From Sternotherus odoratus (lineage: Eukaryota; Chordata; Testudines; Kinosternidae): 64,000 nucleotides of DNA. The stretch is taken from positions 78,811,212 through 78,875,211 of the forward strand of contig JAVMKO010000009.1 of the NCBI GenBank assembly GCA_032164245.1, given 5' to 3'. The notes beneath the pieces were generated by a model. The model ran no database searches and was not told the origin of the DNA. It saw only the letters and a list, made by a program, of their open reading frames with translations. Numbering within the stretch: position 1 is the stretch's first letter; the number at the start of each line of letters is the position of its first letter. Positions 23,640 to 34,359 of the stretch are shown here, in pieces. Both the position numbers and the translations under genes were made by a program.

Positions 23640-24180
23640 AGCTTTCCTACCCTTTTCTGTCTTGTATCTTCCCCCTCTACTGAGTCTAAACTTTCTTTTG
23701 TCCTCTGATGGAAATTAACCGGTCGAGCTTTCACAGAGGCGAAAACAGCAGATGCAAAACCTGGTGCCATTTCTCCACTGCTATGAGAATCAATACATCG
23801 GCCTCCCCCCACACCTTTCAAGATCCCTGGGTATTACACAGGCCTGTCACAACATGTGGTGTACCCCCTCTATGCACCAAAAGTCCCAACAACAGCTATG
23901 TGGCTGAAACCTGCTTTCTCACACAGAAAGACGATAAAACACAAAAACACTTTTCAGAAAATGATCACGCCCTATTGGACATATTCAAAGAAAACTTGTA
24001 CAATACCTTGGAAGGATGATCTTGAGAGCCTAAATTCCTCTCTCTGCTAGACACCAAAAACCAAAGACTCAGAGACACTGGTTTTATGTTTCATTACAAC
24101 AAACTGCAACCCACCAACTTTCCTTTAACTCTTACCACTGTACCACGAAGACTTTCACTGATATCCATCTTATAGATGAG
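23640..24180 (+). mobile_element. Decayed Penelope-like element, GIY-YIG endonuclease end
   Basis: Frames broken by at least two indels together give the shape of a Penelope-type GIY-YIG domain: VVYPL in one frame, CTKSPNNSYVAET in the next (family: VY..xCxxC....YVGxT), a shortened middle, DHALLDIFKENLYNT, then after another frameshift FLSLLDTKN and DTGFMFHYN. The second Cys and the Gly of YVG are lost (S and A here). Stops and frameshifts make it inert. The 3' part after 24120 fits the non-coding tail of the same repeat. Assignment rests on family knowledge, not on a search. Confidence 0.5.
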
Positions 24181-25107
24181 TGTATACAATCCGATTGACC
24201 TCATATTGAGCTATTCAATGCAATATGTTCATTCACTTATGTTTTTTAAATTACTGCTACTATTTAATGTGATTTGAGCCTTTGATATTTTATTATCAGT
24301 GTGCAACTTTTGTACTTAACCGATGAAAAAATATCGCTGATCTGAAATCACGAGGAGAAAAATAGATCAAGAAATCTATTAGTTGGGACTGTACCCTCCA
24401 AAAATCAGTAATTTATAGAAGTGATAAAGGGCCCCAGACTTCAAAATACTTATACAAGTAAGGAAAGTTACCTATCAATGCCAATGTTTGTTGTAGTGAA
24501 TTAAGCCAACACTGTATTTGGTCCAGAGTCTCTCTCACTATGTTTTAAAAATTTGCTATTATCTTTTAGCTCTGCTTTTTATCAGAGAAAGTTTTAATGA
24601 GAATGAGAAAATTTAGCAGTGCATGTCTATTTTTCTGCTAATTAGAGGATGTGTTTTTCTTTTGCAATGGGTTTTCTTTATCTTGCACTAGGCAACTACC
24701 ATGTAGCATCCATGCAAGGTGTTACCTTCTTAGTTGGCACATACAGCATTTAGATTCTATAACAGTAATTTCAATGGGGATTTAAGAGCTGATGCTTGTT
24801 TATAGTTCCAGGCTTGCAAAGTGCTACTGCATAATGGTTGAGCATTTCTATGTTGTCCCAGCTGCAAGGCAACTTACAGTCAAAACTGTTAAATTTGGCA
24901 ATGTAAGCTTAAGGACTGCAGTAATATCAATGCTGTGTTCTTACTTATTGCTTCACCTAACTTTTTGTGATCCACATTCATTTCTGATCTGCTGATTGCT
25001 TTTATACTAATAGCCCTAGCACAGTTAGATACAATATTCACAGCTTTTTTAACCGAATGAGTAAATTGGAGAGTCAGGGCTAGTGCTGGGTAAGCGATAG
25101 GGCTTTG
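24181..25107. other. Intergenic, nothing recognised
   Basis: AT-rich, no gene or repeat identified. Confidence 0.5.
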
Positions 25108-25115
25108 CTATAGGG

Positions 25116-25632
25116 CAGGGGTCTCAAACTCAAATGACCATGAGGGCCGCATGAGGACTAGTGCACTGGCCCGAGGGCCGCACCACTGACACACACACCA
25201 CATACCCTCGCTGCCCCGGCTCTGCCTCCACTCCACCCCTTCCATGAGGACTAGTGCACTGGCCCGAGGGCCGCACCACTGACACACACCCTGCCCTCGC
25301 TGCCCCGGCTCCACCCCCACTCCACCCCTTCCAAGAGGTCCCACCCCTGCCCCACCTCCTCCTCTGAGCACACAGCTCCCCATTCCCTCCTGGAAAGCGC
25401 TAGGCACCACCAACAGCTGTTTGGCAAACAAAGCAAGAGCAATATAGGAAGTCCAGAGCTAGAAACACGCGCGGCCCAGCCAGGCAGCAGAGAAGCCTCC
25501 ACTTCTGGCCCCTCCATCCTGCAAACTGCTATGGGGGGACCGGGGGACCGGGGCGCCAGGAAGCTTGGCGGGCCGCAGGGAAGGGCTTTGCGGGCCGCAT
25601 GTAGCCCCCGGGCCGCATGTTTGAGACCCCTG
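25116..25632. mobile_element. hAT non-autonomous element with perfect 8-bp TSD
   Basis: The ends CAGGGGTCTCAAAC (25116-25129) and GTTTGAGACCCCTG (25619-25632) are exact inverted repeats. CTATAGGG flanks both sides (25108-25115 and 25633-25640), an exact 8-bp duplication. The GC-rich interior contains a 93-bp tandem duplication (ATGAGGACTAGTGCACTGGC starts at 25151 and 25244) and repeated GGGCCGCA words. No transposase. Confidence 0.95.
25151..25336. repeat. 93-bp tandem duplication inside the hAT element
   Basis: Two copies of a unit starting ATGAGGACTAGTGCACTGGC and ending near CACTCCACCCCTTCC, at 25151 and 25244. They differ by a few substitutions and a CA-repeat length change. Confidence 0.9.
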
Positions 25633-25640
25633 CTATAGGG

Positions 25641-26444
25641 AATATGTGATCTATTTCATAGAAATGGCCCTTCACTGGCCTTTCTAACTCTCTTCTCGGT
25701 GCTCATAGACATGGAAATCCTGGCCACATTATGAAAAGGCAGAGGCATGGCCTGGTCTAATCGCCCTGTGGTTCCAGATACTTTCCCCAGATCTTTTATG
25801 GGCAATGGTGATGTGTGTTTCTTGGATCCGCACTTATTCTCTGCATAGCTCTGGGTCCCCCAGGACCATGGGGAGAAGAGATCATGGGAAGCCTACAAAT
25901 GTCCCCTTTCGCAGCAGAACCAGCAGCAGATGTGAGCACACCTCAGCCCCTCACTACCTCTCCCTCACTAGAACCAGCACATCCACTCTGGGACTTAACA
26001 TCCTCCATGCACATAGCCGGGACCAGCCCAGAGGGTGCGTCAAAGTCAGCCTGTGAAAGGTCCACCTTCTCAGAATCAGCTTCCAAACCATCTACCGCCT
26101 GACACTGCAACTGATATTTACACTTGGACATTTCACATTTTGAAGTACAAACTTCAGTCCCGTCATATGCCTCAACTTTCCACAGCAATCCTTCAGTCAT
26201 CCCTGCTCGCCTACGATCCTCTGCTCCATCCGTCTCAGTCTCTCCTTACTGACTGTCATCTCTTTTTACCCTTTTACTTATCTGCCTCCCCACAAACAAA
26301 GCACACCAAGTGTTAGCACCCAAAATACCATTTTTCTTGTTAAAAATAATACCCAGAACTGACACAATCATTGCCAACCTTTGCCATGACCCACCTACTG
26401 TTATCTTAGAGACCCTTACTGGATACCTTGTCCGGTTCTGGCAT
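25641..26444. other. Intergenic, nothing recognised
   Basis: Overlapping short frames on both strands at 25.8-26.3 kb show no domain. No repeat family recognised. Confidence 0.45.
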
Positions 26445-26724
26445 TCACTCTTCAGAAAAGGTGGAAAGGCTTCAGAAAAGAGCTAGAAGGTGATCCAAGG
26501 TCTACAAAACATGGCTTATAGTGAGAGACTTAAGAAGCTCAATTTAATTTAGTCTATTCAAGAGAAAGGTAAGAGGTGATGTAGTCATGGACTGTAACTA
26601 TCTTTGTGGAGAAGATATTTCTGCTAGTAAATTGATTTTTAGTTTATCGGAAAAAGGCATCACAAGATCCCGTGAGTTTCAGCTGGAAAATGAAACTAGA
26701 TAAACTCAGACTAGGAATAAAGTG

Positions 26725-26760
<36 letters not shown>

Positions 26761-26985
26761 GTGAGGATAACTAACCCTTGGAACAATTTTCCGGAGGGTG
26801 TGATGGATCCTCAACTACTTGAAGCCTTTCCATCAAGACTGTATATCTTTCTCAAATATATGCAATAGCTCATACAGAAGCTATGGGTTTGATGCAGGAA
26901 TGAGGTTTTCATGTCCTGCATTATGCAGGATGTCAGGCTAGATGATGAAATGACCCTTCCTAGCCAAACAGTCTATAAATCGGTG
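26445..26985 (+). mobile_element. CR1/L3-type LINE 3' region with a T31 tract
   Basis: 'ttcagaaaagagctagaaggtgatccaagg', 'aacatggcttatagtgagagacttaagaagctcaa' and 'ttcaagagaaaggtaagaggtgatgtag' follow the CR1/L3 C-terminal and 3' UTR pattern. 'tgtcaggctagatgatgaaatgacccttcctagcc' is the usual terminal part. A run of 31 T (26726-26756) interrupts it, either slippage growth or a tail left by another insertion. Confidence 0.65.
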
Positions 26986-28635
26986 TTGTATCCCTTCTTC
27001 CCAGCCTTGACATACTTTAAAATCACAGGAACCAGGACTTTTTACAGGCCTGGATAGTACCTAGATATTTGGGGTACTGTTGCAATCAAATAACAATCTC
27101 ACTGATGTTAACAGGAATTCTGAGCATGGGGGCAAGGGTAGAGAGAATTAAAGACGGTGGGCAGAAAACCTGCCTTATAAATTGCAAAGCAGAATTTTGC
27201 TTTGTCTTTCCAGATCTGTGCCTCTACATTAAGAAAAATAAAGATCACCCATCTTGAAAAATAATAGCCAAACCTATGACTTCCTAGGCCCATTTAAATC
27301 TCTTTTTTTTTCATTGCAATTGAACACATTTTAAAATTATTCAATCACTCATGATGGATATTGGCGTTTAACTGTAAATAAAAGAAAACAAATTAAAAAA
27401 TTCCAGACTGAATTTTACCAGCTCTCTACTTGTAAATAGTGTGCTTTATAGTTTTGGATGAAAAGTTGTCGTTATATGTTTTTCAAGCATATTGTCTACT
27501 AAGGTATTGGTTTTATTTTCTATTTTAATTTGTTCTTTGGATTCTGTGGTCTTCAGTCAATTCACTAGCTGATTAAATTATTATCCCAATAATGAGATTT
27601 TACATTATTAGTGTCAGTTACCTATCTGATCTTTTAAGTAGGTTAATTGGCAGCTCTGAATAATTACCGGGTATCAGCAGTCTCACCTTGCTGACTGAGA
27701 CTCTTGGAGAATAAATGAAGCACAAAGACACAGGGGTGAAGGGTGGAGGGAAACAGTTATGGATCTAAACTTGAAAGTTATTCTGTTTGAGAAAAGCAAA
27801 CTTTTTCACTAATAACTTTTAAATAACATGAAACAATTTTAGAGTATTTTAAGTGTCCCATCAAAGTATTGACCTTGTAAAATGTATATTTTTGCCCCAC
27901 AGCACTGATCAAGAGTCTTTCTCAACACAAGGAAACCATTGAGAGGTAGATAAATAGGTCTTACACCTGTAATCAGATTTGCATTGCATTGTGCTGTCAA
28001 TGTCCCACTGAAGTCAATAGGAATAGTATAGGTGTAAAAGTGTTCTGGAGTGATTCCTTCTGGTTTTTTGAACCTCAGAAGTTCATGTTTTCTTGCTTTT
28101 CTCCACAACTATCAGGGCTAAAACTTACCTTTTTTTAACTGGAAACTGAGATGATCACATATTCATATTTCTCCAGGAATTGGGGTTTAAGAAAAATAAA
28201 TAGGATGAGAACTGACAACACTTAAATTATGTGTATGCTATTCCTTTTTTACTAGGTGCAGTTTAGAAAAAAAAGAAAGTTACGTTTTGGATTGTTTTTT
28301 ACTACAAAGTGGAAGGTTTGGAATGTGTGAGGAAACAGAATAGACTTTGGAGAAGTCACGGAGAAAAAAATATTGTATACCCAATCCTGCAATCTTTTCT
28401 CTATCAAATATCTGAGAAATGAAGTCAAACATATGAGGTGCTTGTTTCCTGTTAAAAAGCACATTTTTTTCCCCTACATGCAGCATTGCAGATTGGTGGC
28501 GGTGGACGAGCAAATAGCATCAGTCACATTCTGCCTTATGTGTTGTCAACAAAAGTTATCCGGTCCAGAATCCTGCTGACTTCAATAACAAAAAGGACAA
28601 CATCCAGATTTCCTCAGTGGATGCAAAAAGCTTTA
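26986..28635. other. Intergenic, nothing recognised
   Basis: AT-rich. 27580-27700 has clustered TAATTGG/TAATTACC-like words. Fragment 'ccactgaagtcaatagg' near 28003 belongs to the dispersed foldback class. Confidence 0.45.
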
Positions 28636-28925
28636 AACTCAGCAGAACCAGTGTAGATCTGTTGCATAGGATAGGCGTCAGGGTCAGATCACGGGCAGCC
28701 AGTGCATTGACTAGAACCAGAGTCAGACATCTGGAATCGGTGGCATGGGTCAATTTGGGATCAGGAACCAGGGATCAGAGTCTGGAGATGAGGTCACATC
28801 AGGAGCCAGGACCCAGGGCCAGGAGTTAAGGCTGAAATCAGGAACCAGAAGATAGAGACCAGTTAGCTAAGTTAGAAACTGGCTATTGGAGCCAGGAGGT
28901 AAAACCAAGGTCAAGAACTAGAGAT
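28636..28925. repeat. Degenerate minisatellite, CAGGAACCAG type
   Basis: Irregular tandem words such as 'gatcaggaaccaggg', 'agtctggag', 'atcaggagccaggacccagggccaggag', 'atcaggaaccagaag' and 'ggagccaggagg' recur at roughly 15-25 bp spacing over nearly 300 bp. No consistent reading frame. Confidence 0.6.
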
Positions 28926-29394
28926 CAGAAGCAGGGCCTGTAGCAACAACTGGCTGGGGTTCCATCTCATTGTGCAGACAAATTTCCTGTATCCTCCATA
29001 GGCTTAAATAGTATGTCCGTATTAATCAGGAATTGGGGATGTTCTGTCAATCGGATCCTCTGAGATGGCATGTTCTGTGATGCATGCGGGTCCCTGGGCT
29101 CATCATGACATGCTGAGTATTTCTGCTCCATATCTACTACGTGGCAACAGGGAGGTGGTTGCTACTGGATATTCTGCAGACCCAGGTTCCACTGTTCCTT
29201 TCCATGGGGGACAGCTTGCAAAGACTCAATGCCAGGGGATACCAACTGCTCTGTAGAAGCTCTGTGCCAAGGCAGAGGAGTTTTTTGAAGGGAAGATGGA
29301 GGTTCAGTGGACTTAGGGTGTGGGTAGTAGCCGACGTGCCCCCCAAGTAAATCTCACTCAGGATTTGGAGACACTCCAAGGCCATTCAGGAGCC
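28926..29394. other. Flank of the minisatellite, possibly part of one LTR-like repeat
   Basis: Contains 'ataggcttaaatagtatgtcc', similar to the promoter text of some reptile LTRs next to such minisatellites. No ends or target duplication found. Confidence 0.3.
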
Positions 29395-29575
29395 ATGAAC
29401 GTAGTAGCATCGGAATTGCCCTGTTGGGTGAGATGATGGGGCCACTGAGTCCAATATCTTGTCTCTGAAAGGAGGCTGAGACCTGATGCTTCAGAGGAAA
29501 ATGAAGGGAACCCCGTAGCAGGCAATGATGCAGTAACATGCTCCTAGGAAATGTCCCTAACTAGGAGATGTGCTG
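29395..29575 (+). mobile_element. CR1-family 3' UTR repeat, plus orientation
   Basis: 'gcatcggaattgccctgttgggtgag...gagtccaatatcttgtctctgaaaggag...acctgatgcttcagaggaaaatg' matches the same dispersed repeat as 42562-42770 ('ggccatactgggtcag...tccatctagcccagtatcctg'). Decayed. Confidence 0.55.
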
Positions 29576-29873
29576 TCACGCTGGTCTGAGGCCCCAGCGC
29601 ACTGCACAACTAATGTCCGCTGTCATTTCACATGATGACTATTCAGTTTCAAAACAATGAGTCAGATCCCTCAGGTCTGGGTCAGCAGCCTCCCACCAAA
29701 GGCTGCTCCCCTGCTCCACCCAGGAACACCCTCTACATCCGGTGTGGGGAGAGAAAATGGCATGTACACATGTAACCCACAGACCTCCTGGGTATGGTGC
29801 TCTGTCCAGCTAGTGACACCAAGACCATGTATTAACAGAGATTAATGAGTCTCCTCTATAGACTCCATAGGGT

Positions 29874-29952
29874 TTTTAGCTCAGGCAGTAGAGGCTCATG
29901 CATTTAGCTGAAGAGGTCCCAAGTTCAAATCCTATCTGCCAACGACCCGGGG
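29874..29952 (+). repeat. tRNA-like SINE head or tRNA pseudogene
   Basis: Box A-like TAGCTCAGGCAGTAGAG (29877-29893) and box B-like GTTCAAATC (29933-29941) are in the right order, but the acceptor and T stems do not pair. The boxes are 56 bp apart, longer than in an ordinary tRNA. This points to a pol III-derived repeat rather than a working tRNA gene. Confidence 0.5.
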
Positions 29953-30448
29953 TCTGTCAGCCTTACACTCAAACCTTCCCTCACCTCCTCCCCCCATATA
30001 ATGTAATAGCAGCTCTGTGATAGATAGTATTTACTATGCAGCTTCAACTGTCTCAGATTCACTCACTAAGAAAGGAGGCAAAGCCATGGCTGGAACCCCC
30101 ATGCCATTCCCTGCCCTAATCTCCAGTACTTCTAGTTATCAGCTGCTTGGAACTCTCTGGAATAGAAACCGCTCATCAGGTGTTGGCTTTGTAATGCAAG
30201 GACATGTCAAGTAGAAATTAGTTTGGTCCAGGTTAAATTAATGTTCACTTCTGACCTCAGACAAATTTAAATCCAGAACCCCCAGAAGAAGACTTGAGGA
30301 ATCAGTACTTCAGATATGCCCTATAATTAGGTTAGCAAGTCCTGGTCTGTTATTTATTTATTGTACAAATTCACTCCCACATCCACACATGCTTGCTACT
30401 GAAAGACAGGGGAGACACGTCTGTGGACAAAAGAAGAGTTCTTCACCT

Positions 30449-30700
30449 AGGCCCTGATCCAAAGGCCAAAGACCGTTCGAGTCTTTCCATTGATTTCAGT
30501 GGGTTTTGGATGGAGGTTTATATAACCCACCCTAGAGCCGAATCCAGCAACGCATGTAAGTGGGTGTTTAATGTTAAGCATCTGAGCGGTGCTGTTGATT
30601 TCAGCAGAACTACTCACACACTTGAAAATTAAACAAACGCTTACGTGCTTTGTGGGATCAAGGCCATATTGAGCAATACCGACCTCACTGCAGTTACACC
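30449..30700. repeat. Foldback-type dispersed repeat
   Basis: 'ggccctgatccaaaggc' then 'tccattgatttcagtggg' and, further on, 'cctagagccgaatccagcaa...taagcatctgag...tacgtgctttgtgggatcaaggcc'. Self-complementary layout, like 6240 and 61893. Confidence 0.45.
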
Positions 30701-31764
30701 TGAGATGAATCTGCCCCCTCACCTCCTACCCGCTTTTTCTCCAGGGCACATACTTTCCATCCAGTAATGGTGTTATTTTCTGTTTCCTAAGCACTCCTTT
30801 TATTTGAAAACTTTATGACTTGTTTAATATCTTATAACCATGGGTTGAGTTCCTTCATCTTGATTTTCTCTCAACAGGGCTTTCTGTCCCTACCCAAAGG
30901 AATTCAGTTGTACTGTACAAAATTTAATCAAAGCTAAATTGTTGTAGCTTATTAAAGACTCTGCCATCTCTTTGTGCTACTTCACCTACCTTAAAAAAAA
31001 GTTGCTGAAGATCTGATGCCAGGTGAAACTGGCATCTATAAATGGCAAAGATAATAAGGTCTTACAGCTCTCTGCTTGTAAAAAATTATACTGGTATGTG
31101 GTCCTGGTGACTAAAATTACAGGCATTTAGACTGTCAGGCAGGGAAAAACGAATAGTAAAATAGCAAAGCGATGCTGTCTTGTTAATAGTTATTAGGTCT
31201 TTTATTTCTTAAAATAGCATGGTTGTAGAAGGTTATGTTCTAGCAGGTATGTTAATTAGGGGTCTGCAGTATTTTGCAGCTCATTAATTGTTGATTACAT
31301 AAGTGGTTTTGAATGAAGCACCATTGGAAAGTCCTGCCACGGAGCCAAGCTGACAGGATTTCTCTCTCTTTTTTATTATTATAGTCAATAGCTTATTTGT
31401 AAAGAACATAATTGCTCTTTGTTCTCGTGTTAGGCATTCATTTTATGGAGCAGGCTAACATTTTAGATCAACAAAAGTATTTCCAGCAAGAAGAAAAAAA
31501 GGGCACCAGACAAATCATTACAAGACTGACTGAATTTACAGACCCTTTGATTGATACAGCAACCATGGTCAACCAAATATCTTTGGCTATTGACCCTATA
31601 ATTCCTGTCTGTGGTATTTTTATTGAAATCTATATACAAGTTGATATAACATTAGTATACTGTCTCTATTAGGAATTTGCCCATGAAGTGTTTGCATGAG
31701 CAAATATATTGTACAAATGCCTCCATCTTTTTTTCCTTAAAATAGAATACTTTCAGATATAAAA
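30701..31764. other. Intergenic; possible regulatory block 30940-31370
   Basis: No named repeat. 30940-31370 is evenly AT-rich with dense TTAATT, ATTAATTG and TTATTAGG words and no decay signs of repeats, the kind of block that often proves conserved. Confidence 0.4.
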
Positions 31765-32012
31765 GGTTTCAGAGCAGCAGCCATGTTAGTCTGTATCCGT
31801 AAAAAGAACAGGAGTATTTGTAGCACCTTAGAGAGCAACACATTTATTTCAGCATAGGCTTTCACAGGCTACAGCCCACTTCATCAGATGCATAGAATAC
31901 TGTGCGTTCTACTCTATACATCCAATGAAGTGGGCTATAGCCTACGAGAGCTTATGCTGAGATAAATTTGTTAGTCTCTAACATACCACAAACACTTCTG
32001 TTCTTTTTTCAG
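31765..32012. mobile_element. Inverted pair of GCCATGTTAGTCTG-family repeats (foldback)
   Basis: The left arm (31765-31900) runs 'ggtttcagagcagcagccatgttagtctg ... gcataggctttcacaggctacagcccacttcatcagatgc'. The right arm (31919-32010) is the same sequence inverted: 'catccaatgaagtgggctatagcctacgagagcttatgctgag...agtctctaacatacc..aaacacttctgttc'. The two arms are complementary over about 90 bp with a 20-bp spacer. 'agatataaaa' flanks both sides (about 31756 and 32013). Confidence 0.8.
31850..31887 (-). repeat. Hammerhead-like core, non-canonical (copy 2)
   Basis: On the minus strand: CTGATGA (31887-31881), a stem of wobble-rich GTGGGC/GCCTGT, GAAA (31863-31860) and a mini-stem AGC-CTAT-GCT (31860-31851). 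The order is that of a hammerhead ribozyme with a 3-bp stem III. Deviations are an extra A before stem II, G at the cleavage base and no stem I, so this copy should be inactive. Confidence 0.35.
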
Positions 32013-32883
32013 ATATAAAAAGTTAATCTCAGATGAAAAAATAGCAAAAACTTTGGTTAACATAAGCACTTGGATCCAAAAAGATGACTATGCAAGAGAA
32101 GTGTCTCTCTCTTCTCCAGCATTCCCTAGTTTAAATGTTTGAGATGTCAGTAGGTGTTACAGTCCCAGTTGTCTATCTGTTGCAAGCTGTGAGTGGTGAA
32201 TGGTGACGTAATATCTGAGTAAGAGATAGCTATTAATGCTTAAGAGCCAAGTAGAAGACAAGCAACACAATGAGTTTAATCAATAACTCCCTTTGACTAT
32301 GACTTTGGAGATCCTGTTTTTCCTCCCTTGACATGACCAAATTATTACTTTAACAAAACTGTTAGGAAGTGGGAGCAACATACTGACACACATGGTATAC
32401 TTAAATAAGGATAGCTTATTTGGCATATGTGTTACAGTTTCACAATTTTAGTGTGTAATGACATTCATAAGAATAGGCTAGAAAATGATTCAGGCCATAT
32501 TAATGGGATGAACGTGTTTGTTTTTTTTTTACCATTACTACTATCAGTTTACTGTTTGATGCTTCATGCAGATCACATCTGCTTCTTTGTGGAAGGTATG
32601 TATACAAGGCGAGATCCAGATATCCCATTTAGAATAATGATTCTGCAATAAATTTCACTAAACATTTCTTGGTAATTTTTCCAGAGCCTTTTCAGAATCA
32701 CAGTCCTGGAGGAAAGCAGTACCTTTTCTACAGGTACTGAAGATTATGCAATGGAATTCACAGGACAAAAAATCCTGTGTATTTGTATTAAGTTAACTAT
32801 ATCTTACAATGCAATATCATGTGATAATACATTTAATAGACGGTCTGTAGAGTACACAGGGACCCAAAGACTATACCAAGATT
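32013..32883. other. Intergenic, nothing recognised
   Basis: AT-rich, no gene or repeat identified. Confidence 0.5.
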
Positions 32884-33140
32884 AAGGCCAAGTCTACACT
32901 ACACTACAATAGACGCAATAAATCGATCCCCGAGCACTCTCCCATAGACTCTGGAACTCCACCACTGCAAGAGGCAGAAGTGGAGTCAATGGGGGAGCAG
33001 CAGCAGTCAACTCGCCACTGTGAGGACACCAAGGTGAGTTGACCTAATATATGTTGACTTCAGCTACGCTATTCCCGTAGCAGAAGTTGCATATTTTAGG
33101 TTGATATCCCTCCCCAACCCCACATAGTGAAGACAAGGGC
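32884..33140. mobile_element. TIR MITE (GGCCAAGTCTACACTA type) copy B
   Basis: The left end AAGGCCAAGTCTACACTA and right end TAGTGAAGACAAGGGC are imperfect inverted repeats. TAA lies just outside the GGCC on the left and just after GGGC on the right, possibly a 3-bp duplication as in Harbinger-type elements. It shares 'cttcagctacg' and 'aataaatcgatccc' with copy A at 11921. Confidence 0.7.
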
Positions 33141-33971
33141 TAAATGTGCTCGTAGTGGTGATTCTAGAGATGGGATTGCAGAGGTAAAAGCAAACTAGGT
33201 GTTTTACAACACAGGTAACCAGAGCAGTGTTAGGGTTAATATAGAGCATAACCAGCTTTTTAAGCTTATAATTAGGACCCATTATGCCCAGTCCTGCTCC
33301 CAACTGAAGGTAATTGGAGTTTTAACCTGGGAGAAGGATCTGGCTCAGTATTTCAGGCATGTAGTCCTGGATCAAACTCTCTGAGGGGTAAATCACCAAA
33401 GTCAATGGTGCTATATCTGTTTACACTGGGGAGACTAAGAATTTAAGTAAATGAAAATTATTCAGGGTTTTGAAAGCCCTGCCAAGGTGTAACACAGGTT
33501 TAGTTGTACTGTATCCTTTACTATTGTGGTTCCTAGACATGTTTCCATGTGACCTATTTGTTACAGAAACAACATACCAGAATTTGAATCACTGTTTTTA
33601 AAAGTAAAATGTTTGATGACTTCTGAGGTGAAGTCCAAGGTTAAATGCTTGGATTTACATTATATTGAAATATTTTACTACACACAGAGGGATAAAATGA
33701 ACAACCAGTTGCTTGAGTTCTTAAAATAAGCTTCTTTAGGGCTTATTGAAGTCAACAGAAAACCCTCTAGGGTGAAATCCTAGCCACATTGAAGTCAATG
33801 GAAGATTTTACCATGGACCAGCATTTAATCTCTATTGATATCAGTGGTTCAGGATCTGGAACAATAGGGCTCATGCAAACCCCACTGAAATCAAGGTAAA
33901 ATCTCCCATTCCATCAGTAGAGTTGGAACAAGTTAATCAATCAGTAAACCAGATAGGCAGAATATGCACAC
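33141..33971. other. Intergenic with short foldback fragments
   Basis: 33768-33800 ('gggtgaaatcctagccacattgaagtcaatgg') belongs to the foldback class also at 9901 and 61893. Nothing else recognised. Confidence 0.45.
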
Positions 33972-33973
33972 TA

Positions 33974-34357
33974 CAGTAAACCCTCGATTTAACGGACCTC
34001 GATTTAACGGACTTCGGATGCAACGGACAAAATTTCTGAGCAAGTCTGATGCATTCCTGATCCATTTCTGGCGGGCTGGTGGCTGGCTCCCGCCTGCCGC
34101 CCGGGTCACAGCAGCAGGCGGGCTGGCTCCCGGCTCCCGGCTGCCGCCCGGGTCCAGACAGCAGGCGGGCTGGCTGCCGGCTCCCGGCTGCCGCCCGGGT
34201 CCAGGCAGCAGGCGGGCTGCGGAGCTGTCGCCCCGACCCTGTGGCGGGCGGGCTGCTGCTCCGACAGCTCATTTTTTTATTATTATTAAAAAACTGACTT
34301 TATGATTTAACGGACACCCTCTCACCCGAATTAGTCCATTAAATGGAGGTTTTACTG
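33974..34357. mobile_element. Mariner/Tigger-like non-autonomous element, copy 1
   Basis: Starts CAGTAAACCCTCGATTTAAC and ends in the complementary AAATGGAGGTTTTACTG; TA flanks both sides (33972-33973 and 34358-34359), as in Tc1/mariner-class transposition. The TCGATTTAACGGAC word is doubled at the left end. The interior is a GC-rich minisatellite of about 47-bp units (34080-34220) built on GGCTGCCGCCCGGGTCC and CAGGCGGGCTGG. No transposase. A sister copy is at 57460. Confidence 0.88.
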
Positions 34358-34359
34358 TA

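Noticed and set aside
25108..25431. 107-codon minus-strand frame
   Set aside because: Lies inside the hAT element and repeats CQWCGPRASALVL because of the 93-bp tandem duplication.
29874..29952. A functional tRNA gene
   Set aside because: Box A and box B are present but the acceptor and T stems do not pair and the boxes are too far apart; treated as a SINE head or pseudogene.
32884..33140. Firm Harbinger assignment from the TAA flanks
   Set aside because: Only one copy shows matching TAA on both sides; in the related elements TAA and TTA belong to the inverted ends, so the superfamily stays open.
33937..34305. 111- and 113-codon frames (similar ones at 57437-57813)
   Set aside because: Made of the minisatellite core of the mariner-like elements (repeated GSRQPA/GWLPAPGCRPG); no transposase motifs.
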